A DNA stretch of 64,000 bases from Pontederia crassipes (taxonomy: Eukaryota; Streptophyta; Magnoliopsida; Commelinales; Pontederiaceae): NCBI GenBank assembly GCA_030549335.1, contig CM060195.1, positions 10,631,501 through 10,695,500 on the forward strand. Direction: 5' to 3'. The position numbers and the translations under genes were made by a program. How positions within the stretch are numbered: position 1 is the first letter of the stretch; every line of letters begins with the position of its first letter. Shown in pieces: positions 1-10,264 of this stretch. The notes under the pieces were generated by a model that ran no database searches, was not told the origin of the DNA, and saw only the letters and a list, made by a program, of their open reading frames with translations.

Positions 1-196
1 TTTGGCCTTTCCTACAAAAGAATTATCAAATTTTAATTAATCCATCCACAATTAAAATAATCAGATAATTAATAATTAAAATCAATAAATCCAGAATTAT
101 AACTAAAAGTGACTAAAAATAATGCATGCCATGATCAAATTAAAGAAAACTTAATTAAAATAATAAACTAAAATATGTTGTATTTTGCATGCATCA
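1..196 (-). mobile_element. End of an LTR, cut by the window edge
   Basis: This AT-rich stretch closely matches bases 30345-30503, which close a complete solo LTR of the same family in the same orientation. Both end in TTTGCATGCATCA on the plus strand, so read on the minus strand the LTR begins TGATGCATGC. It directly abuts Copia reverse transcriptase sequence at 197, so the LTR was inserted into that Copia copy. The other end and the matching target duplication lie outside the window. The lineage of the family is not certain. Confidence 0.75.
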
Positions 197-1303
197 GTTG
201 AACAACTTCAAGGTTTTGAAAATTCAGATTTCCCCCAGCATGTTTTCAAACTTTCAAAAGTGCTATATGGATTGAAATAAGCGTCTCGAGCTTGGTATGA
301 GAGATTGAGTTCATTTTTAATTGAAAATTATTTTCAAAAAGGGAAAGTTGACACCACATTATTTTTAAAACATGTTAAAAATGACATTTTAATAGTTCAC
401 ATTTATGTTGACGATATTGTTTATGGTGCCACTAATGAAATCCTATGCAAAGAGTTTGAAACTCTTATGCAAAAAGAATTTGAGATGAGTCTTGTAGGAG
501 AGCTCACATTTTTTCTAGGCTTACAAGTGAAACAATCCAAGGAAAGCATCTTTCTCAATCAAGAAAAGTATACAAGGGAGTTGCTTAAAAGATTCGGGAT
601 GAACGAATGCAAGCTGAGCACAAACCCTATGAGCACTACTACAAAATTGGATAAAGATAAAAAAGACAAGTCCATTGATCAAAAAAGGTACAAAGGTATT
701 ATTGGTAGCTTGCTCTATTTAACGGCATCTAGGCCAGATATAATGATTAGTATGTGCTTGTGTGCTAAGTTTCAATCCGCTCCCGAAGAATCACATTTAA
801 TTGCTGTTAAAAGGATAATGCGTTATTTAAAGCATACATGTGAACTAGGCATTTGGTACGATAGAAATTCTCCATTTGAATTACATGCTTACACCGATGC
901 GAATTTTGCTGGGCGTAAAGTCGATAAGAAAAGCACTAGTGGGATGTGTTGCTTTCTTGGTAGCTCTCTCATTTCATGGGCTAGCAAGAAACAAAACTCC
1001 ATCGCACTTTCTACTGCCGAAGCCGAATATATAGCCGCCGGTAGTTGTTGTGCATAAATATTATGGGTAAAAAAACAATTGCTTGATTATGGTTTGAATT
1101 GTTCCAATGTACTCATGAAGTGCGATAACACAAGTTCTATAGAAATGACCAAAAACCCAATTCAACACTCTAGGACCAAATATATTGACTTGCGATATCA
1201 TTTCATTAGAGAGCATGTGACCCTTAAAAACATTACCATTGAACATGTGTCCACTGAAGTTCAACTTGCAGATATATTTACAAAATCCTTGAGTGAAGAA
1301 TGA
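197..1303 (+). mobile_element. Ty1/Copia (Sirevirus-like) pol remnant: end of RT plus RNase H
   Basis: The translated stretch shows the second half of a Copia reverse transcriptase followed by RNase H. Landmarks in order are a KLSKVLYGLK-like segment near 250, the catalytic YVDD motif near 403-414, the FFLGLQV segment near 510, and then RNase H with the TDANFAG and STAEAEYIAAG blocks (890-1040). The closing ADIFTKSL segment (1267-1290) ends Copia pol proteins. The downstream wording after RNase H fits the Sirevirus group better than Tork. Everything upstream (gag, protease, integrase) is missing because an LTR replaces it at the left. The copy is broken in a few places and looks old. Confidence 0.88.
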
Positions 1304-2141
1304 TTTTGCATGCTTAGAAGAGAAATAGGAATGATTGAATCTTAATTGCATGTCAATTTTAAGAAAAACTGACTTGGTTATGCAATATCACTTTTGACAT
1401 GAATTAAACATTAAATGTGTTGCACAACACTTACATTTATGTGAAATAAATCTCTAGAACAAAATCTTAATGGTTAAAATTTTAAAAATTAGTCAAAAAT
1501 TGGTTGTCATACAAGGATCGGTGGACCAATATTCTCCACGGGTCGACCAGTATCCACTTGACCTCCATCGACCGATGGATTGTTTATTGAAAAAACAACT
1601 ATCCGGTCAACCGCTGGGGGTGACTGGTCGATCGGTATATGTCAAAATCGCACAAATATAATAAATCGACCACTCGATTGGTCGAATTTTTTTTACTTGA
1701 CCGCAGCCCTAGCCATCGTCTGAACTCCGGCCGTCAACGTCATCTCCCCCTCTCACCGGTCGACCTAATCCTCTCGTCGTCATCCTGTAATTCCTCCTCC
1801 ATCGATCGTCATTCTTGCTACCGCCGCCGCCCTCTTTTTGCCAGCAGCCAACTCCGCCGGTCACCCCTTTTCTCTGCCCCCCCCCCCCCCCCCCCCCACT
1901 TCAGCTCTTCTTCCTTTTGGCTCGTCTCTCCGGCTGCCACCGTCCATCGCCCTTACTCCCCCCTCGACCGCCCTCTTATCTACTACTTCCAGTCGCCACA
2001 ACCACTATCCTTCTCTCTGCTGGTCGTCCCCTCTTTCTTCTCTCCATCACCAGCGCCATCTTCACTCCGGTGCCCTTTGCACCTGTGTTCCTTCCAGCTT
2101 CCACTTCATTCTTTCCAGCCACCATCCCCAATTGTTGAATC
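1304..2141 (+). other. Copia 3' region with GGTCGACC-type cluster and CT-rich stretch
   Basis: No convincing gene is seen here. Bases 1515-1690 carry several diverged copies of a GACCGGTCGACC-like palindrome, also found in LTRs elsewhere in the window. Bases 1740-2140 are strongly C/T-rich on the plus strand and include a run of 21 C at 1877-1897. Open frames across this part are proline- and serine-rich and reflect composition rather than a recognisable domain. Its position between Copia RNase H and the envelope-like ORF suggests it is internal Copia sequence. Confidence 0.55.
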
Positions 2142-2600
2142 CATGGCCGACGACGAAGGAATTCTCCCTCTTCAGCTCGTCTTTCAGCATCGTCGTCGTT
2201 TCTATGGCTTAGGTGGTCGCGTTACTGTAATCCCAAATGAGCCTAAACCTGACCCAGAACCCGAACCCGCGCCTGTCCAACGTGGATGTGGCCATGGACG
2301 AGGATGATTCCGTGGACGTGCTCTTCAGCCACCTTCTAGTGACCCCACTGATTTTGATAGTCATCTCTTTGTCACCAGGGACATCTCTATTAGTTTCGAA
2401 TCCTTATACACCTTTTGGATGTCCGGCGTGCCTATTCCATTGATTGGGACACTCTGAACATTCCAGATGTTTAGGAGATGTTTGCAACTATCGGTTAGCT
2501 CCCACTTCTCTCTCTCACAAAGTGTGTGTATCCCCGTCTTGTTCATCATTTTTATGCGAACATGACAATCACTCTGAAGGCCATCATCACCTATGTCCTT
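2142..2600 (+). pseudogene. Envelope-like / plant transposon protein ORF, left part
   Basis: A start at 2142 opens a short acidic segment, then a Pro-Glu-rich run (EPKPDPEPEPAP) and a Gly-Arg tract near 2275-2305. Other short stretches in this block resemble the family often labelled putative plant transposon protein (Pfam PF20167, from memory) and envelope-like proteins of plant LTR retrotransposons. Conserved-looking words include WDTLNIPDV near 2445 and YPRLVHHFYANMTI near 2528-2569. The block stops at the target duplication TCCTT (2596-2600), where a Gypsy element is inserted; the rest lies at 8255-9136. It follows Copia pol on the same strand, as the extra ORF of Sireviruses does. It is a broken fossil. 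Confidence 0.6.
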
Positions 2601-4018
2601 TGATCAGCTAGTGATCAAACTCCCCCAAGCTTAGCCTTTTGCTTGTCCTCAAGCAAAACTAAGGACAAACTTGAATTAAAAGTCCACAAATGAATTAAAA
2701 GTCAGCTGAATTGAGTCCAATGAGTTTCCCACTTCGCCAACACTTCATTCTTTCCAAAAACTCAATTTCAAGCTAGGGAATCACAGAGGCTAAAGCAAAT
2801 TTAAGTCATGGAAGAAGTACTAGCAATAACAAGTTTGAATTGTAGGAATTGTCAACTTTACTACAAGGTTGAACTACAAATCCCTTCATGAACAGATTTT
2901 CATTGCTTAAACAGGTCAAGGCCTGATTTTTATTCATGCTGGTCACAGGATAAAAATCCTTGCTTTATTCAGGAGAGGTTCCTTTTTTTTTTGGAATTTC
3001 ACTCTCTTTATTTATGCATGCATGCAATGCAAAATGCAACTTTTCACTTTTTCTTTTCTCCATTCTTCTTTTTCTATCATGTTCATGAAGAGAGCAATAG
3101 TTCAAACTCAAGTATAGTTTAGATCCCTTTGTCCAAAAAGTCAAGTTTTCCTATTTAACATGGCAGCAAGAGCCTTGACTCCCTTCTAGACATCTGATAT
3201 TAAAGCAACAGTGCATCTGAATTGAATAGCCAATTAAAGCAACAAGACTAATGGCCAAGTTGCCCACTTGGTATTGGAGTGTACCAATTGTCATAATGAA
3301 GCATTTTATCCATTTCAGAGTTAAAATAAATTCAGAATTAAGTTGATCCCAAAAAATGATAACCGAGTGATAACTAGTGACAACCGAGTGATAACTTGTT
3401 CAAACAATGATAACCTGGTGGTAAATGATGATATAAGTATTAAAAAAGATTGAAAACATGGTGTAAAGGTTAGAAAAGCACCAGGTTTCCTCCCCCAAGC
3501 TTAGCTTCAACACTGTCCACAGTGTTGGAAATTAAGGCAAGGGAGAGGGTTGGGAGGGTATGAAATTTATGGAATTTGTGCATTTGATTCCTTCCGTTGG
3601 TTCTTGCATCTAAATCAGGGGCTGAGGGTGGTCCATTCTTCATGAATTTCAGCTAATCCTGCAGCGAAACAAGAGATATCAGTGGGACATTCAATTTCAG
3701 ATTTTTAGGGTGCACAATTCAAGAATGCATTGAAATTCACTGAAATGCAGCTATGAGAGATTGGGATAACTGATATGAATGATGATTCAGATATTATTAT
3801 GATGATTTCAGCATGAATGAAAAGATAATATCAGTTATCAATAGGATTTCAGTGAAAATAATTAAAATTAAGGGTAGGGATACTCCCTTCTTGTCAATTT
3901 GTGGATGGATCTGATTCCTCCCTTCTTTATTCCTGCTAAGTGTAAAATGACTTGGGTTACCTCCCAAGAAGTGCCCTACTTTAGTGTCTTAGGCTGGATA
4001 TTTTTTCACTTCTTCATG

Positions 4019-5796
4019 TCAAGGAAGTTTGAATAGTATGATATGATCAAGTAGAGATTTCAATTTGTGGACAACTTCACTAATCAAGTATGGATCTCTT
4101 AGTTTGCCAATGATTGACCTTTGTTTTTCAGCTTGATTCCCTCCTCCATTGTACCAGAAATCTCCTAACTTCTCATTCCAAAACTTCTCATCTATGACAT
4201 ATGAATCTCCATCTCCTGGATCACCATCTTGTTTAAGTAGCCATTTCTTCATTGGCCTATTCAAATGCAGCATTATTGGAATATCTTTGAGCTCTTGGTT
4301 CCATCTTTCAGTAAGCAAACAATGATCTTCCTTCATTGAATGTTCCATTCCTTCTACAAATTTAAATTCTACTATAGCCTACATTTGGAAAGAAATTTCT
4401 TCTACTTTTGTATCCTCCTTGGCCATTTCAGTCTCATCATGTGGCTTTACTGTCATAACCTGTTGTCCAATGGAAAATGAGATGGGTGAGACTTTGGAAC
4501 TTTGAATGACTTCAAATGAATTAGTGCTTGCTTCAAGTTCAGGCCACTTCTTCTCTTTTAATATTTCTTCATCTTTGATTCTATGATGTTGATATTCTTC
4601 AACTGATCCATGATGGTTTGTGGAGCAAATTTCTTCAAGTAGAACTTTTGGGCAGTTGGGTGCAGGGATTGAGTTGCAGCCCTCATCACAAAGGAGTGTA
4701 TCTGATAGCTTCTTCAAAGAATCAATATTAGAGTCTTCTAGAAGTTGTTCTTCATTGTATGGGAACCTTATAAGTGGGTCTCCAATGTGATTCATTGCGA
4801 GTATCATTTGAGTATCCTTTTCAGTAACTTCTGCAACTTCAACTTGTTTCTTGAATTGTTCTAGAAGTGTGATAGACTCCTTTTCAACTTCAGCCTCCAT
4901 GACTACTTCTTTTTCTTCATTCATTTCTTTCTCACTTCCCATCTTTATTTCCTGAATTTCTTCTTTTGAAAGGGCAGATTGGATTTGTGGGGCTTCTTGA
5001 CTGAATTGCAAACAAAGCTTGGCCTCCAAGACTTGATATCCAGCTCCAAGAACATCTACTCTCGTACATATTTTTTTCCAAGTTTGCAAGTTGCTTGTCC
5101 TGCCGCTTCATGAAGTCCTCCAACATAATCTCCATTCGATTAAGTTATTGCTGATTTTTTGAAATATCCATGGTAGCAACCTGAAAATTTGACTCTTGAC
5201 TTTGATTGTGATGGTAATACAAATGATTTTGTGAGTCATAAACATAAGGATTGCTGCTTGAGAAGCCTTCCTCTTGATTCCAGTAATTTGAACTTTCATG
5301 ATCATATGACGCATACATGTAAGCATTAGAGGGCTGTTGAAATTATGGTGATCCTTGATTGCAATGAACTTATGATGGTTCTCCAGCATCAAAACCATAT
5401 TTTTGAAGAGTTTTGGACACGACATCTTCAACTATAGAATCCAATTCCTCTTAGCTCAAGGGTGTTTCATTTTATGATAATAGTCATAGGACCAAGTTTG
5501 CCAACTCATATCCATCTTTTCTTCTTTCTCTCTCAGAAGTCAAATTCAAAATTTCCTGCACTTGTTGGGTGAATAACAATCCCTAAGTGTCCTAGGAGCA
5601 GCCATGTTTTGATTTGTAGCCTCTTCCTCAAAAGTTCTTCTCCTAGCCTCTTCTCTTTGCAAATTCCTTCTCTTATTGAATCTTCTTTCAGTTCAGGATC
5701 AGATAGGTAGAGGTCTCCTTGAATGTCCAAGTCCTGCATAAATGAATTCAGAAGTATCAAATTCAAGAAAGAAAAGAAAACTAGACAAAAGTTCAA
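4019..5796 (-). pseudogene. Gag-like remnants of the Gypsy element
   Basis: Several minus-strand open stretches lie between the primer-binding site and the polypurine tract. The rightmost (5796 down to 5533) begins just inside the leader. The middle part (about 5431-5108) is rich in Asn, Tyr and Ser in one frame, as in the region after gag in Athila/Tat elements, and is followed by an MEDFMKRQDKQ-type coiled segment. The longest piece (5089-4379, 236 codons) is acidic and Lys/Glu-rich with a coiled-coil look, and the last (4348-4019) ends near the 3' side. None shows RT, protease or integrase motifs. Identity rests on position and composition. It is a broken fossil. Confidence 0.6.
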
Positions 5797-5901
5797 AATT
5801 CAGAATGATAACTTGCAAAAATTGAAAATTGGGTTAACAAATGGACTAAAAACTAATCTAAAACTAATCTAAACTATCTAAGTTAGTCTAATTGACCTCA
5901 A

Positions 5902-5920
5902 ATCCCTGGCAACGGTGCCA
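5902..5920 (-). other. Primer-binding site, tRNA-Asp type
   Basis: On the minus strand this reads TGGCACCGTTGCCAGGGAT, close to the tRNA-Asp primer-binding sequence used by plant Athila/Tat Gypsy elements, as I recall it, with two differences of the G-to-A kind. It lies six bases inside the LTR border at 5927, the expected place. It is not a tRNA gene. Confidence 0.85.
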
Positions 5921-5926
5921 AAAACT

Positions 5927-8254
5927 TGATAGTGATATTGAGGAGCATCATGATAACTTGCTGATTTTTGGGTCAAAAGTCAATTTTTTTCAATTTTTGT
6001 TTCAACTCCCTAACTCACTCTCTACTGCAAGTATACAGGTCAATTATAATTACTCAAATGTCATATCCACAGTGATTTGAAGTCCAAGACTCTCTAAGCA
6101 ATCTAGATTAGCCTTATCTAAAGTTAAAAAATCTAAGAATTTGAAAGAAAGTTAAAACCGATTTCTAAAAAGGGTTAAAATGATAACTGATTTGGGATTT
6201 TTGAAAAGTTATCTAAACTGAAATGTAAATGCTAAATTAGAGGCTAAAAATGTTTATCTATCAATGAGGAAGGTCCTCCTAGGAGTTGGGGTTCATCTAA
6301 TTTAATTATGGATGGAAATGAACAAGTTATCACTTTTTAGTCAAATCTGATTCAACCTTCAATATGGCTGTTTTCATAGCTCAATTAGACCAGAACTAAA
6401 TAATATATTGCCATATAATTATTAGCCAAGTTGAATTAGAAGAGGATCCCCACTGAAAATCAAGTTATCATTATGTTCAATCCAAGTCACTTTGCTGATT
6501 TTTTGGCAATTCAATAAAATCTGAAATGATAACTTCTAAATTGCACTTTGAAAATGAAGGGAATGCTTCAATCAACTAAACAAGGATGAAATAAATCCAA
6601 TATTAATGCAAATGCTCCTTGGTTTATCTCTAAACTACAAGAGGATTTAAAATCAGCCTCTCAGCAGCAAATTCAAATGAAATCCACATTTCCATTAATG
6701 GATTGGATAGAAATCAGCACTTAATCCATATGAGGGAATTCAGCACATGCAATTGCTCCTTGGGTCATCTCTAAATATCAAGGAAGCCACAAGACCACCT
6801 CTCAGTGGTAGGTTGAAGCAGAGGTTTAACAATGACATGGCAGATTCCACAAAATCAGAAAACAGATTTGAAAATTAGATTTGCAAATCAGTAATGAAAA
6901 GTTGCAACAATCCAGGGGTTAAAACTTTGCAAACACCATTATCTATTGATTCATTTCTGAACAAGAAGGAAACCATAAGTAACCTCTCAGTTATAAATCA
7001 ATTAGGGCTCCATAATGATGAAAACAGATTTGGGCAATTCAGAAATCAGAATTCAGAAAAAATTAGATTCAGGAAATCAGATTTGTAATCAAGATGGAAT
7101 CCAGAAAACTTGGCATTGGTTCTCATTCATTTATGAATCAAGAACAGATCATAAAACAACCTCTCAGTTGTAGATATAACCAAGATCATACAATGTCAAG
7201 AGTAGGACAGAAATAGACGAGTTCTGAATGCAGAAGCTGGAATCAGAAAACCAGAAAATGAGAAATCAGTGCAGGGAATCAGAAATGTCCATATCCATCC
7301 ACAATTAATCTAGACTACTACCCTATCCTAGGAGACATGGAGTTTAGCTCCTCATAATTACAAAGTTTGATACAAAATAGATTGATGGATAGAAGGAATT
7401 CATCCTGATCTTTTAAGGATATTCTGTAGAAAATCAACAACCCTTTAGCTCCCTCCACTCCAATTCAACATCAATCCTCCCTTCCTTCTTGCAATGGCTG
7501 ACCTCCCCCTTTGATCCAGGGTTTCTTCAGTTTATATATGGCCTTTAATCACCCTTAGATCAGCATCTAGATGTCCCTTAGCCTCTGATATGAGCCACAT
7601 GTCTAGTCCTGACATTCCAACTGCAGAAATCAGCAGCTTTTTGGAGTGGTCCCCCCACTAAGAATGATAACTTGGGTGCCAAAATAATAACTTAATTGCA
7701 TTAAAAATGATAACTTATCATAACTTTGGTTGTGGTTATCCAAATGTGATCAAATTTGAACAGCAATGAGTTAGGACAATAATATAATGATTGCCTAAGG
7801 CCTTTGTGCAGAATTGATAGTTTTGCATGTCGAAATGACATTTTTGCCCTTTAACGATAACTTGGCATTGGAAAAATGATAACTTATTCAAATGGACTTA
7901 AAATTTTGCACAAGTTGAGATATGACTATCCAAATATGATTCATTCATGATAGTAATGGATTTAGGGTAAGAAAATCATTAGAAATCAGCTCACTCAAAA
8001 TAATGATAACTTGGCATATAGGAGTGACTTGTCCTAAAAATGATAACTTGGCAAAGAATTGAATTATTTATGGATTTTAGCATTTCAGAACCTCTATGCA
8101 TATGGAATTAAGTATAGAATGAGCAAGATCAACTAGTTATCACAATCCATGCATTCCAAACATAATTGGCCAAAAGTTGGGCAATTTAGGGGCTCGATAT
8201 GGGTGAAATGCATCTAAAATGGGATAAAAAACTATATTGATCAGCTAGTGATCA
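5927..8254 (-). repeat. 5' LTR of the Athila/Tat-like Gypsy element
   Basis: Read on the minus strand the LTR starts TGATCACTAGCTGATCA and ends ACTATCA, obeying the TG...CA rule. Its whole length aligns by eye with the solo LTR at 11288-13909, with clear divergence. Both carry many copies of a CAAGTTATCAT-like motif (here as ATGATAACTTG, dense at 7670-8060) and repeated short gene-like words around 6550-7300. The first 17 bases form an imperfect palindrome. Confidence 0.88.
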
Positions 8255-9136
8255 TCCTTGGTGTACCCATTTGCTTTGATACTGACCATCTCTGTCGCAT
8301 CTTTGGCATTGTGTGCCCATTACCTAGTTTTATTCATTTGTCACTCATGGCTGGCTTTTCGATTATCTTTCGATCGCGAACGGCATTCGTATGGTTTTTG
8401 TTGGACAAGACATCCATTATACCATCGAAATGGCCCATCAACATCTTCATCTAACCACGAAAATGACTCATCACATTCTTAGTCGCATGATCACTCCTCG
8501 AGCCAGGCACTATACAGAGGTCACTCACTTTGATCTATTCTTTCTTCACTGTCTTGTAACCGTGATGCCTCATTTCTCCATTTTGACCATTTTCTTTTCT
8601 ATCACATGGATTACACCTTCCAGAAAAGTCTCCTCTACTGCTCATGGCTAGTACCACTTATATTTTGGTGCCTAGATCACTAAGATTTTACTCCATTTTG
8701 ATGTCGAGATCCCTGTAGACGAGGAGTACATCCGACCTCGCCCCATTGACGTCATTGGTTCTGGTACTTTGCACCGGAAACATCTTAGGCTTGGTGAGCA
8801 TGCATCGATAGAGATGATGCCACGGATGGAGAGCTAGCGCCGATGGACACTCAGGACGCACCGGAGGCTGGCCCCAGCTTCCCTCTGCCTTCGGTGCCCG
8901 CTGAGCATATTGGACCTTCCCAGCACGCTACCTCGAATTCCTATGGCACCTATGATTTCACGGCTCTTTCACAACAGGTGGCTACCATAGACCATCGTGT
9001 GACTCAGATGGATCGTCATGTTCGATGGATGGAACGTGACTTCCGATACCTTCTTGGATCACTACAGGCCTACTACGCATCGCAGGGATTTATTTCGCCC
9101 GTAGCTCATGATGATGATAGTCCCGATGAGATGTAG
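8255..9136 (+). pseudogene. Envelope-like / plant transposon protein ORF, right part
   Basis: This block resumes at the second TCCTT, directly after the Gypsy insertion. Its first frame reads GVPICFDTDHLCRIFGI, which suits the PF20167-type family better than any host gene I know. The last part (8843-9136, 97 codons) contains a helical segment with regular polar and aromatic residues (QQVATIDHRVTQMDRHVRWM), likely a coiled coil, ending in an Asp-rich tail and a stop at 9134-9136. The family is known from envelope-like ORFs in plant retrotransposons; its function is not settled. It is a fossil with several breaks. Confidence 0.6.
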
Positions 9137-9159
9137 TTGTCTTACCTCCCTCTTTGATT

Positions 9160-9740
9160 TACTAAAAGCTACTAATCTATGCTCAAGTGATGACAATGCA
9201 GGTGTAAGATTGATATGAATTCATTCGCAGAAGAAATCGCCGAATTAAACATTGAAGATAAAGTTTCAGCACACGACCAGTCGACCGGCCATGAATACCG
9301 ATTAACTAATAACAGCGGAAGAAATGATGTGACAATACCGGTCGATGGTCCGGTCATTGCACCGATCGACCGGTTAGTACAGCAGTGAATTCACAAATGA
9401 CGACACTATACCGGACGACGCTGAGACTATATTGGTCAATGTACCAATCGATTTGGAAATATATCGATCGACATCAAGGTGTTACCGGTCGAGGTTTCAG
9501 TCGAAAGACCGGTCAATCGGACAGCGTATAAAATCACAAAAATGTAGCAACGGTCATATTGACCAGTCGACCGGTCTATTAATGCGATCAATCAGTCATA
9601 GTGCCAGATGAGCAATAACGGCTATTTTCAAGGAGAAAATTATGGAAGAATTTTTGGATGAGATTCTCACCTGTAGAAGCCTATAAAAGGAGTGCCAAAG
9701 CTTGAAGAAAGATCATCCAAGTAAGCAAGTGTGCTAAAAG
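9160..9740 (+). mobile_element. Sirevirus-like Copia LTR fragment
   Basis: This stretch matches, by eye, the reverse complement of the right-hand part of the solo LTR at 39532-40635. Shared words include CTACTAATCTATGCTCAAGT near the start and the promoter region CTATAAAAGGAGTGCCAAAG at 9681-9700. It holds many GGTCGACC-type palindromes between 9270 and 9600. The TATA-like CTATAAAAGG at 9681-9690 marks the probable LTR promoter. Both ends look cut, so it is a fragment, possibly the 3' LTR of the Copia copy to the left. Confidence 0.72.
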
Positions 9741-10264
9741 AAAATCAACTCAAAGGATTAGGAGGAGAGTCTTCACAGGGCAAAGGGGCATCAAGTAAAT
9801 GAATGTAAATTCAAGGAATGACAACTTAGCTATCAAGATACTACGAAGATTTAATGTATATGAATGAACACGACGTAAACTCGAAGCAGAAGGATGCAAA
9901 TTTAATTTTATGTGACTTATCGTACAAGGAGAAGGATCCCTCATATAGTTTGATCAAAGAAGTCTCCCATCAGAATGAACCGAACTTCAAAGAGAGATTT
10001 AGTTAAAAAACCAAAATTACTTAATACGAGAAGAAGAAAGACTTGGTGCTGAGGGGGAGTGTTAGAAGCCTGCACCAAATAACTCTAGAATTTTCTACTA
10101 TGGTAAAAACTTGGGGTAAAAACAAGTGGCATCAACTTGTTTTGTAGCAAATTGAATGCGATCAGCCAATAGATTATAGGGTCCATAACACCTATAAAAA
10201 GGCATGCATGGCACTCAAGTTGAATCATCCAGCAACTCTTCTCTTCATGCGTGTAAGTGCTAGG
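9741..10264 (+). mobile_element. Copia 3' end: polypurine tract and start of an LTR
   Basis: Bases 10051-10059 read GAGGGGGAG, a polypurine tract, followed at 10060 by TGTTAGAAGCC, a typical Copia LTR start. Inside this LTR start are CCAAT (10165-10169) and a TATA box (CTATAAAAA, 10192-10200), so this is U3 sequence. The LTR is interrupted at 10264/10265 by a Gypsy LTR and appears to resume at 15485. Bases 9741-10050 hold no recognisable domain and are probably the non-coding end of the Copia interior. Confidence 0.65.

Larger units (their letters stand above)
2601..8254 (-). mobile_element. Ty3/Gypsy Athila/Tat-like element, non-autonomous, target duplication TCCTT
   Basis: The element reads on the minus strand. 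Its 5' LTR is 5927-8254 (about 2.3 kb). Six bases inside lies a primer-binding site (5920 to 5902) matching the 3' end of tRNA-Asp, the primer typical of Athila/Tat. The gag-like remnants are at 4019-5796, and a polypurine tract (minus-strand CTTGGGGGAGTT, 2618-2629) abuts the left end. The left terminal repeat is only 17 bases (TGATCAGCTAGTGATCA, 2601-2617), the same 17 bases that end the right LTR. TCCTT flanks both ends (2596-2600 and 8255-8259), so these are true insertion borders. No protease, RT or integrase is visible in the 3.3 kb interior. A related solo LTR lies at 11288-13909. It is broken and old. Confidence 0.87.

Noticed and set aside
1639-2307. Pro/Ser-rich open frames in three overlapping frames
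   Set aside because: All follow from the CT-rich composition and the C-run; only the segment after 2142 resembles a known family.
5902-5920. Fragment of a tRNA-Asp gene
   Set aside because: Only the 3' tail matches, placed next to an LTR border, so it is a primer-binding site. The same holds for the tRNA-Met-like words at 20053-20070, 45888 and 55588.
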